A DNA stretch of 6,140 bases from SIG220 sp045615545 (lineage in GTDB: Bacteria > Bacillota_I > Bacilli_A > RFN20 > CAG-826). The notes beneath the pieces are model-generated. The model searched no databases. It was not told the origin of the DNA and saw only the letters and a program-made list of their open reading frames with translations. Numbering within the stretch: the first letter of the stretch is position 1; every line of letters begins with the position of its first letter. The stretch covers positions 1 through 6,140 of the forward strand of contig JAZLFA010000025.1 in assembly GCA_045615545.1 (NCBI GenBank). Reading direction: 5' to 3'. Made by a program: the position numbers and the translations under genes. Positions 1 to 5,720 of the stretch are shown in pieces.

Positions 1-74
1 TTACTCATTGTTCATCCACAGATATTCCAGAAAAAATTAAAACCGGTCAAAGTATTACATTTACCATAACCCTA
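1..74 (+). repeat. Terminal direct repeat, left copy (74 bp, perfect)
   Basis: Bases 1-74 match 6067-6140 with no mismatch (offset 6066, divisible by 3). The repeat lies inside module 2 of the lipoprotein gene and is bounded only by the window edges, so its true length is unknown. A perfect end-to-end overlap is what a circular molecule, or an assembly graph closing on a tandem array, would produce. Confidence 0.97.
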
Positions 75-686
75 GAACCGAATTATGTTCTTGATTCTTC
101 TTCAATTAATATCGAAGGTTGTCAATATGACTTTGATCAAGCTAACAATAAAATCACTCTTCATGATCCTATTAAAGAAGTGACTGTTGCAATTACCGCT
201 AAACTTTATAAAAAATATTTCATAATATATGCGGATGCATATAATTGTACGATTGAACCAAAGCCACAATATATTCATACTGGCGAAAATATTTCATTTA
301 CTGTAACTCCAGACGAAGGTTACTATGTTAGCAGCATTACATCTACCGAAGTAACCTGCGAATGCGAAAAAAATGTAAAAATAGGGCATGTTACTATCAG
401 CAATCCAATCGAACATCCGCAATTCGGTGATCTAGTTTATGTATATTTCGATATCCGTGAAATAGAAACCTATACATTTGTATATTATTTGAATTATTGC
501 ACTGCTCCTGATGGGCCTGAAACAATAAAAAGATTTGAAACGGCTACAATGCATATAGTCCCTTTTGATCATTACAATAATCCAGAGAGTGTTGAAGTAA
601 AAGGTGCTGAATATACATATAATCCAGATACAGGCGTGCTTGACATTACCAAAACTAACACAAATGTGATAATTACAATTTCTGCG
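3..686 (+). repeat. N-terminal Cys-containing modules 2 (partial) to 4 of copy A
   Basis: Module 2 is cut by the window edge. It has the Cys pair HCSS and EGCQ. Module 3 has YNCTIEP and VTCEC. Module 4 has NYCTAPD, but GAEYTY where the second Cys is expected. Modules 3 and 4 are much more diverged from copy B than module 2. Confidence 0.7.
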
Positions 687-2657
687 ACTAGTTATCCAAT
701 ATGGTATTCAGTTAAATTTGTAAATAAGGACGGAAGTTTATTATATTCCGCTGGATACACTTACGGCGCAATGCCTTCTTATCCTTACCTTGACCCAAAA
801 TATTTCGATAAAGATAAACCAAGAGAAATTTACGAATTTATTGGTTGGAGCCCTGAAATACATTCGGTTGATGGTGATGAAGTATATACCGCTCAATATA
901 GAACAATTAATTGTGATGGGTATATAAAAATAATCATTCCAGAGGGCGCATCGGTAAGAGTAACTATAAACGGAACTTCCGAAAAGGGAGGATATCTCTT
1001 GTGGGAAGGACTGAAAGGGAAAACCGTTTTTGGATCCGGGGAGTTCAGCGATTATGGATACTATTTTGGACCAGAAGGTGGAGATGAAATATGTATAAAA
1101 ATTGCGTGCGAGGATATAGATAACATCGATGTTTCGGCTATTTACGGTGCGCATTTAGAGAATCGTGCTACTGTTACGGAATTATGTTTAGCTAAATCGA
1201 TTACCACTATACCCGATAAAGCTTTTTCAGATGTTAATATTGAATCTATAACATTTGAAGAAGATGGAAAGCTCACCACCATCGGCGATTATGCTTTTAA
1301 AAATTCAACTAATCTTAAGTCAATTAAATTGCCTAATACAATTACCTCAATCGGTAAATACGCTTTTGTGGGTTGTTCTAATCTAACCAAGGTAAATATT
1401 CCTGATTTAGTTACTACAATTAATCCTTCTACTTTTGAGGAATGTACTAAATTAGAAGAATATACTTGCACAAATAATAGCCAGCTTACATCTATTGGTA
1501 ATAACGCATTCCTTAACTGTACTTCGTTAAAAAAGATCCATATACCAGCTAAACTTGAAACAATTGCTACGGGTAGCAATGCTGCCTTTAAAAATTGTTC
1601 TAGTATTGAACAAATTGATATAAGCGAAGAAAATGCAGTTTTCACGACTGAAGTAGGTGGTAAAGAATGCAATGCAATAATTAAAATAGTCGATGGAGGC
1701 TATATATTAATCCTTGGATCATATAAATCAATAATTAATGAAGGTATAACCGAGATTGGTCCTGGTGCGTTCTATGGAACACCGATTAAGGATGTGAAAA
1801 TACCTACCACAGTTAAAAACATTCACTATACTGCTTTTGATTGTTGTAGTGAAATTGAATCGATTGTAGTTGCGGAAGGTAATCCTATTTATAAAAGTAA
1901 AGATAGTAGCGGCAAAGAATGTAATTGTATTATTTCTAGCGATGGTCATACGGTGATTAAAGGATGCTATGAAATATATCCATCAGAAGATTTCACAAAT
2001 ATTGCTCGTCATGCATTCTTTGGATGTGCAAAATTAGAAGAAATTGAAATTCCAGCTTTTGTTACTCAAATTGAAAAGGAAGCATTTATGCAATGTCCTA
2101 ATTTGAAGAAATTAACTTTTGCCCCTAATTCTAAAATTGAATATTTAGGCCAAGATAGTTTTCAAGGTTGTATGTCTTTAGAAGAAGTGGTTATTCCAAA
2201 GAATTTACGTTCATTATCCGATGGCTATGTTTTCCCGCAATGTTCTAGTTTATCTAATGTTATCTTTGAAGAAGGAAGTGTTTTAGAAAATATTGGTTGT
2301 AGAACATTCTGGGGTTGCGCAATCGAACATATCGATTTACCACCTATGCTTAAAGTAATTGGCGAGGAGGCTTTCGCCAACTGTGATTTAACTTCAATAA
2401 AAATTCCTGGTTCAGTTACATGGGTTGGTTCACAAGCATTTAACTTATGTCTATCTCTTACAAAAGTTGATTTAACTGAATTTACTGATCCTACTAATGT
2501 GCCAGGAGCAGGAAACAGTGAAAATCCTTTCTATGGTTGTCCAGAAGATCTAAAACTCTATGTTGCCGATCAAGATATGCTTGATGCATTTGTTGATAAA
2601 GGTGGCGGCTGGCCAGCTGATGCTAATAAGTATGTAATTGGCGCACCAAGTATTTAA
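3..2657 (+). CDS. BspA-type leucine-rich-repeat surface lipoprotein, copy A (5' end beyond window edge)
   Basis: The frame is open from base 3, so the gene starts upstream; the GTG at 180 is an internal Val codon in the middle of a repeat module. The 884 visible residues begin inside the second N-terminal module (motif THCSSTDIPEKIK). Two further modules of about 75 aa follow (about 216-461 and 474-686), then an InlB-B/Listeria-Bacteroides-type repeat (699-902; conserved GW and YTAQY). Next come an unassigned domain (903-1199), fifteen BspA-type LRRs (1200-2483; IGxxAFxxCxxLxxIxIP) and a capping tail ending GGGWPADANKYVIGAPSI before TAA. Family knowledge places such proteins on the cell surface, in adhesion or host contact; binding partners cannot be read from the sequence. 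If the window closes on itself (bases 1-74 equal 6067-6140), the missing N-terminus is the 5721-6068 segment, giving a 1000-aa lipoprotein. The family call is secure; the function is inferred. Confidence 0.9.
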   Translation, partial: THCSSTDIPEKIKTGQSITFTITLEPNYVLDSSSINIEGCQYDFDQANNKITLHDPIKEVTVAITAKLYKKYFIIYADAYNCTIEPKPQYIHTGENISFTVTPDEGYYVSSITSTEVTCECEKNVKIGHVTISNPIEHPQFGDLVYVYFDIREIETYTFVYYLNYCTAPDGPETIKRFETATMHIVPFDHYNNPESVEVKGAEYTYNPDTGVLDITKTNTNVIITISATSYPIWYSVKFVNKDGSLLYSAGYTYGAMPSYPYLDPKYFDKDKPREIYEFIGWSPEIHSVDGDEVYTAQYRTINCDGYIKIIIPEGASVRVTINGTSEKGGYLLWEGLKGKTVFGSGEFSDYGYYFGPEGGDEICIKIACEDIDNIDVSAIYGAHLENRATVTELCLAKSITTIPDKAFSDVNIESITFEEDGKLTTIGDYAFKNSTNLKSIKLPNTITSIGKYAFVGCSNLTKVNIPDLVTTINPSTFEECTKLEEYTCTNNSQLTSIGNNAFLNCTSLKKIHIPAKLETIATGSNAAFKNCSSIEQIDISEENAVFTTEVGGKECNAIIKIVDGGYILILGSYKSIINEGITEIGPGAFYGTPIKDVKIPTTVKNIHYTAFDCCSEIESIVVAEGNPIYKSKDSSGKECNCIISSDGHTVIKGCYEIYPSEDFTNIARHAFFGCAKLEEIEIPAFVTQIEKEAFMQCPNLKKLTFAPNSKIEYLGQDSFQGCMSLEEVVIPKNLRSLSDGYVFPQCSSLSNVIFEEGSVLENIGCRTFWGCAIEHIDLPPMLKVIGEEAFANCDLTSIKIPGSVTWVGSQAFNLCLSLTKVDLTEFTDPTNVPGAGNSENPFYGCPEDLKLYVADQDMLDAFVDKGGGWPADANKYVIGAPSI
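1200..2483 (+). repeat. BspA-type LRR array of copy A (15 repeats)
   Basis: Fifteen tandem LRRs of mostly 22-24 residues follow the pattern (L/V)xxIGxxAFxxCxxLxxIxIPxx. The series runs from ITTIPDKAF to VTWVGSQAF...LTKVDLTEF. Repeats 6 and 8 have long insertions (motifs KECNAIIKI and KECNCIISS) of the kind seen in other BspA-like proteins. The array should form a curved solenoid. Confidence 0.9.
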
Positions 2658-2673
2658 TTTCAGGTTAATAGTT

Positions 2674-2702
2674 TTGATTATTTTTTACCTAACAGGTAAA
2701 AT
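2674..2702 (+). promoter_or_regulatory. Putative sigma-70-type promoter of copy B, possibly giving a leaderless mRNA
   Basis: TTGATT at 2674-2679 (four of six against TTGACA) and TAAAAT at 2697-2702 (five of six against TATAAT) are separated by exactly 17 bases. A start about seven bases after the -10 would fall at or beside the A of ATG 2709, predicting little or no 5' leader. This fits the lack of a well-spaced Shine-Dalgarno: the only candidate, AGG at 2694-2696, is 12 bases from the ATG and lies just upstream of the -10. In AT-rich DNA such a match can arise by chance. Confidence 0.5.
2683..2701. promoter_or_regulatory. 19-bp perfect palindrome in the spacer (operator or RNA hairpin)
   Basis: TTTTACCT-AAC-AGGTAAAA is a perfect 8-bp inverted repeat with a 3-base centre. 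It fills the gap between the putative -35 and -10 and overlaps the -10, a usual place for a dimeric repressor or activator site. On a read-through transcript it would fold into a hairpin burying the only AGG; the stem could extend by ATTA (2677-2680) pairing with TAAT (2702-2705) past a 2-base bulge. It has no following T-run, so it does not look like a terminator. The inverted repeat is certain; its role is inferred. Confidence 0.6.
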
Positions 2703-2708
2703 AATGAT

Positions 2709-5669
2709 ATGAAAAAAATCGGATTATTATTTCCATTTTTATTAGCGCCTCTTTTAATTAACTGCGGTGGAAAAGGTCCTGAACCTACTCCAGCAGTTAC
2801 TTATAACGTTATTACTAATTTTAATAATTGTTCATCTACTGATGCCCCAACCAAAATTAAAGAGAATGAAAGTCTTATTTTTCATGTTAAAGCGGATGAA
2901 GATTACGCTCTTCCAGAAAGTATCGATGTTACTGGATGTGAATGCACTTATACAAAGGAAGCTCAATCAATTACTATAAGTAATCCCACTAGTGATGTTT
3001 CAGTTACAGTAGATGCTCAACAAGTTATTTTTACTTATTCCATTACTACCACTCTTGAAAATTGTTCTTCTACTGATGTTCCAGAAAAAATTAAAACTGG
3101 ACAAAGCATTACATTTACAGTAACTCCTACTACGGAAGATTATGTTATTACCGATAAGTCAATTCAAATTACTGGTTGTGATTATGAATTTAAATCAGAA
3201 AATAACAAAATTACAATTAAAAATGCCTCCAGTGATGTAACTATTGTAATTAAGGCTGAAAAAATTGCTAAATCTAAAATAAATTATCGACAAGTTGAGC
3301 ATTGCACACTTACCGGCGCTCCTGAAACGATTAAAACCGGAGAAAGCATTACGTTCCACATAAAATGTGATGATGGATTTTACCTCCAATATATCACGCC
3401 TTATTACATAGAGTGCGATTTTACGGAACGCAAAAAAGAAGAAGATATCACAATCAAAAATCCAAGTGAAGATAATGTTAGTTTATGGTTCTTTATCAAA
3501 GAGATAACTGCTCGTAGTGTTGTAAAAGAAGCTGTTAACTGCACTATCAACGGTCCGGATACGGTAGAAATGTTTGCAACTACAGAATTTACCATAACGC
3601 CTGACGATCATTACCTATTGCCTGATAATGTTTTAGTGACTGGTGTTGAAGACTATGAATATGACAAAGCAAATAGAACAATTAAGATTATTAATCCGTA
3701 CTTTGAACCTGTTAATATTAAGGTAAGTTGTTCTATTGAGCGCTTTACCATCCATTTTAATAACTGTGATGGGTCAGAACTATATACTACCAATGTAGAT
3801 TACGGAGCAACTCCTGTTTATGAAGGGCCGACCCCTACATATGATAGTGGAGATCCGTTAGAAACTTATGATTTTACCGGTTGGGACCGTGAGATTGTCG
3901 CTGCCACCGAAGATACGACGTATACCGCTCAATATACCATGACCGAAACCGATGTATATTTAAAATTTTATATTCCCGCTGATAGATACCCAACAATACG
4001 CATCAAGGGAACTTCTAGTAAAGGCGGACGTATTATATGGAACGATAACGGAGACATCACATCTCATACTTTTACTTCGGGAGATTTCTCTGAAGAAAAA
4101 ATGGCTCCATTAAAACATTTTGATCGAGTATTTTACGTTAAAGTTTTGTGTGATGATTTTAATAACGTCGAGGCACATTGTACGTTTGGGAATGAGACTC
4201 TTGCGGCTGATTTATATTTAGGTGAATCAGTTACTACCATCCCTTATAGAGCTTATTATGAGATTAATGTTAAAACAGCAATAATAAAAGGAAATTTAGA
4301 AACGATAGGTAAGGAAGCATTCAGTAATAGCACAGAACTTACATCAATTACATTACCGAATACGGTGACCTCAATTGGAATTGCTGCTTTTAGCGATTGT
4401 TCAAATTTAACCACAATAAACATTCCGGATTCGCTAACCGTAATCCCGAATCTTGTATTCCAAAATTGTACGAGCTTAACACATTATACTTGTACTAAGA
4501 ATAGTAAACTCAAAGAAATCGGTTCCGATGCATTTGATAATTGTACTTCATTAAAACAAGCCTTTATTCCTGCTAAGCTAGAAACTATTGCCTTAGGAGC
4601 GAGTGCTGCATTTAATAATTGCACTGCTTTAGAAAATATTATAGTTGATGAAACAAATACGACTTTTACAACTAAAGTTAATGGTCAAGAATGTGATGCC
4701 TTAATTAGAAAAAGTGATAATGCACTGATTTTCGGAGCATCTAATTCAGTGATTCACGAAGGCATAACAAGCATTGGAGAAAATGCATTCTATGGTATGT
4801 CTATTAAAGAAGTAACAATACCTAGCACTGTGACAAATATTCATGCAACTGCTTTTGATGCATGTAGTGACATTAAATCGATTATAGTTAACGAGAATAA
4901 TCTTACTTATAAAAGTAAAGACAGCACAGGTCAAGAATGCAATTGTATTATTGTCGGAGGGAATACAGTATTTAAAGGATGCTATGAAACAATTCCATCA
5001 GAAGATTTTACAAATATCGCTTACCACGCCTTCTATAGAAACGATCGATTGGAGTCAATTACAATTCCAGCTTCGGTTATTAATATTAATACTGAAGCCT
5101 TTGCAAGATGCTCTAATTTAAAACAAGTTACTTTTGCTCCTAATTCTAAGTTAGAGTCTCTAGGTCAAGACGCCTTCCAAGGTTGTGGAATAGAGTCTAT
5201 CACCATTCCAAAGAGCTTAAAGACATTAAGCGATGGTTATGCCTTTAACCAATGCATTAAATTATCTACAGTGATTTTTGAAGAAGGAAGTACTTTAGAT
5301 AATATTGGGGCTTGTACATTTTGGGGTTGTGCAATCGAACATATTGATTTACCATCCACACTCAAGGTGATTGGAACAGAGGCTTTTGCTAGATGCAAAT
5401 TAACCTCGATAAAAATTCCTGGTTCGGTCACGGAGATTAAATCAAAAGCGTTTGCTAATTGTGCCTCCCTTACAAAAGTTGATTTAACTGAATTTACTGA
5501 TCCTACTAATATTCCAACAGCGGCAGATAATCTACCACCTTTCTATGAATGTCCAGCAGAACTAAAATACTATGTTGCCAATCAAGATATGCTTGATGCA
5601 TTTGTTGCTAAAGGTGGCGGTTGGCCAGCTGATGCTAATAAGTATGTAATTGGCGCACCAAGTATTTAA
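2709..5669 (+). CDS. BspA-type leucine-rich-repeat surface lipoprotein, copy B (complete, 986 aa)
   Basis: This is the only complete gene. ATG 2709 begins a classic lipoprotein signal: MKK, a hydrophobic core at residues 4-17, then the lipobox LLINC with the lipidated Cys at 19 (Asn at -1 is less usual than Gly/Ala/Ser). A G/P/E linker (20-31) leads to four modules at about 32-103, 110-183, 193-263 and 271-342. These share the pattern NC..., KIKxxxS(I/L)xF, VTGC and ITIxNP. An InlB-B-type repeat lies at 345-411 (FTGW, YTAQY), an unassigned domain at 412-507, and fifteen BspA LRRs at 508-929. LRRs 6 and 8 carry long ECDALI.../ECNCII... insertions. The tail 930-986 resembles the usual BspA cap (YV...DAF...W). 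The predicted product is anchored to the membrane and exposed outside. It follows copy A after a 51-bp spacer with its own putative promoter and no terminator. LRR number and order match copy A; the middle of the protein is much more divergent than either end. Confidence 0.95.
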   Translation: MKKIGLLFPFLLAPLLINCGGKGPEPTPAVTYNVITNFNNCSSTDAPTKIKENESLIFHVKADEDYALPESIDVTGCECTYTKEAQSITISNPTSDVSVTVDAQQVIFTYSITTTLENCSSTDVPEKIKTGQSITFTVTPTTEDYVITDKSIQITGCDYEFKSENNKITIKNASSDVTIVIKAEKIAKSKINYRQVEHCTLTGAPETIKTGESITFHIKCDDGFYLQYITPYYIECDFTERKKEEDITIKNPSEDNVSLWFFIKEITARSVVKEAVNCTINGPDTVEMFATTEFTITPDDHYLLPDNVLVTGVEDYEYDKANRTIKIINPYFEPVNIKVSCSIERFTIHFNNCDGSELYTTNVDYGATPVYEGPTPTYDSGDPLETYDFTGWDREIVAATEDTTYTAQYTMTETDVYLKFYIPADRYPTIRIKGTSSKGGRIIWNDNGDITSHTFTSGDFSEEKMAPLKHFDRVFYVKVLCDDFNNVEAHCTFGNETLAADLYLGESVTTIPYRAYYEINVKTAIIKGNLETIGKEAFSNSTELTSITLPNTVTSIGIAAFSDCSNLTTINIPDSLTVIPNLVFQNCTSLTHYTCTKNSKLKEIGSDAFDNCTSLKQAFIPAKLETIALGASAAFNNCTALENIIVDETNTTFTTKVNGQECDALIRKSDNALIFGASNSVIHEGITSIGENAFYGMSIKEVTIPSTVTNIHATAFDACSDIKSIIVNENNLTYKSKDSTGQECNCIIVGGNTVFKGCYETIPSEDFTNIAYHAFYRNDRLESITIPASVININTEAFARCSNLKQVTFAPNSKLESLGQDAFQGCGIESITIPKSLKTLSDGYAFNQCIKLSTVIFEEGSTLDNIGACTFWGCAIEHIDLPSTLKVIGTEAFARCKLTSIKIPGSVTEIKSKAFANCASLTKVDLTEFTDPTNIPTAADNLPPFYECPAELKYYVANQDMLDAFVAKGGGWPADANKYVIGAPSI
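2802..3734 (+). repeat. Four N-terminal Cys-containing modules of copy B
   Basis: The modules lie at residues about 32-103, 110-183, 193-263 and 271-342. Each starts with a beta strand and a Cys (41, 119, 199, 278), then has a PxxIKxxES(I/L)TF-like stretch, a (V/I)TGC-like position (77, 157, 236; Val/Glu in the fourth) and an ITIxNP strand. They resemble divergent InlB-B-type or Ig-like beta modules common in extracellular proteins of gut Firmicutes; the assignment rests on pattern only. Confidence 0.7.
3741..3941 (+). other. InlB-B/Listeria-Bacteroides-type repeat domain in copy B
   Basis: Residues 345-411 show the hallmark order of this family: an opening strand (TIHFNNCDG), a YGATP turn, (Y/F)xFTGWD, and a closing TYTAQY strand. 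Copy A has the same domain at 699-902 (KFVNKDGS, YGAMPSYP, FIGWSPEI, YTAQY). In other bacteria such domains form small beta-grasp-like stalk units in surface proteins. Confidence 0.75.
4230..5495 (+). repeat. BspA-type LRR array of copy B (15 repeats)
   Basis: Residues 508-929 hold fifteen LRRs in the same order as copy A, with insertions in the same repeats, 6 (about 647-684) and 8 (about 726-764). Repeat 1 is degenerate (VTTIPYRAYYEIN), and repeat 11 is one residue shorter than in copy A. Matching number and order argue for duplication of a whole gene and against repeat slippage after duplication. Confidence 0.9.
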
Positions 5670-5685
5670 TTTCAGGTTAATAGTT

Positions 5686-5714
5686 TTGATTATTTTTTAC
5701 CTAACAGGTAAAAT
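5686..5714 (+). promoter_or_regulatory. Putative sigma-70-type promoter of the third gene
   Basis: Exact copy of the 2674-2702 arrangement (TTGATT, 17 bases, TAAAAT), upstream of ATG 5721 with the same spacing. Every gene in the array therefore appears to carry its own promoter. Confidence 0.5.
5695..5713. promoter_or_regulatory. 19-bp perfect palindrome in the second spacer
   Basis: Identical to the palindrome at 2683-2701 and in the same place relative to the putative promoter and to ATG 5721. A shared site would subject neighbouring copies to the same regulator, or give them the same RNA structure. Confidence 0.6.
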
Positions 5715-5720
5715 AATGAT

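Larger units (their letters stand above)
2610..2745 (+). repeat. Gene-junction repeat, first copy (136 bp, perfect)
   Basis: Identical to 5622-5757 (offset 3012). It contains the last 45 bases of coding sequence plus the stop of one gene, the whole 51-bp spacer, and the first 37 bases of the next gene (start and signal-peptide codons). The first flanking mismatches are 2609 C against 5621 T and 2746 C against 5758 T. The perfect match across non-coding and coding DNA points to recent duplication or continuing gene conversion. Confidence 0.95.

Noticed and set aside
180..182. GTG as the start codon of copy A
   Set aside because: The frame is open upstream to base 3 and encodes an intact family module; the GTG falls mid-module, without a signal peptide or ribosome-binding site.
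741..1154. Antisense open frame (137 codons), with others at 1289-1672, 1728-1949, 3195-3389, 3404-3595, 4746-4934 and 5237-5431
   Set aside because: All lie wholly inside the lipoprotein genes, have no recognisable domain or start signal, and are not kept at matching positions in both copies with the same boundaries, apart from chance overlap in the LRR part.
2669..2676. TAGTTTTG matches the Bacteroidetes -7 element TAnnTTTG
   Set aside because: No TTTG/TTG-type -33 element is seen at the right distance upstream, and the TTGATT-17-TAAAAT pair fits better. A Bacteroidetes host is not excluded.
2683..2701. The palindrome as a rho-independent terminator for copy A
   Set aside because: The stem is AT-rich and no T-run follows it on either strand; the T-run lies in and before its 5' arm.
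2767..2979. Overlapping +1-frame ORF of 70 codons, hydrophobic, also present as 81 codons at 5779-6024
   Set aside because: It appears in both copies because the underlying lipoprotein DNA is about 90% alike. It starts at a GTG with no ribosome-binding site, and its Leu/Ile/Lys bias is what an AT-rich shifted frame gives.
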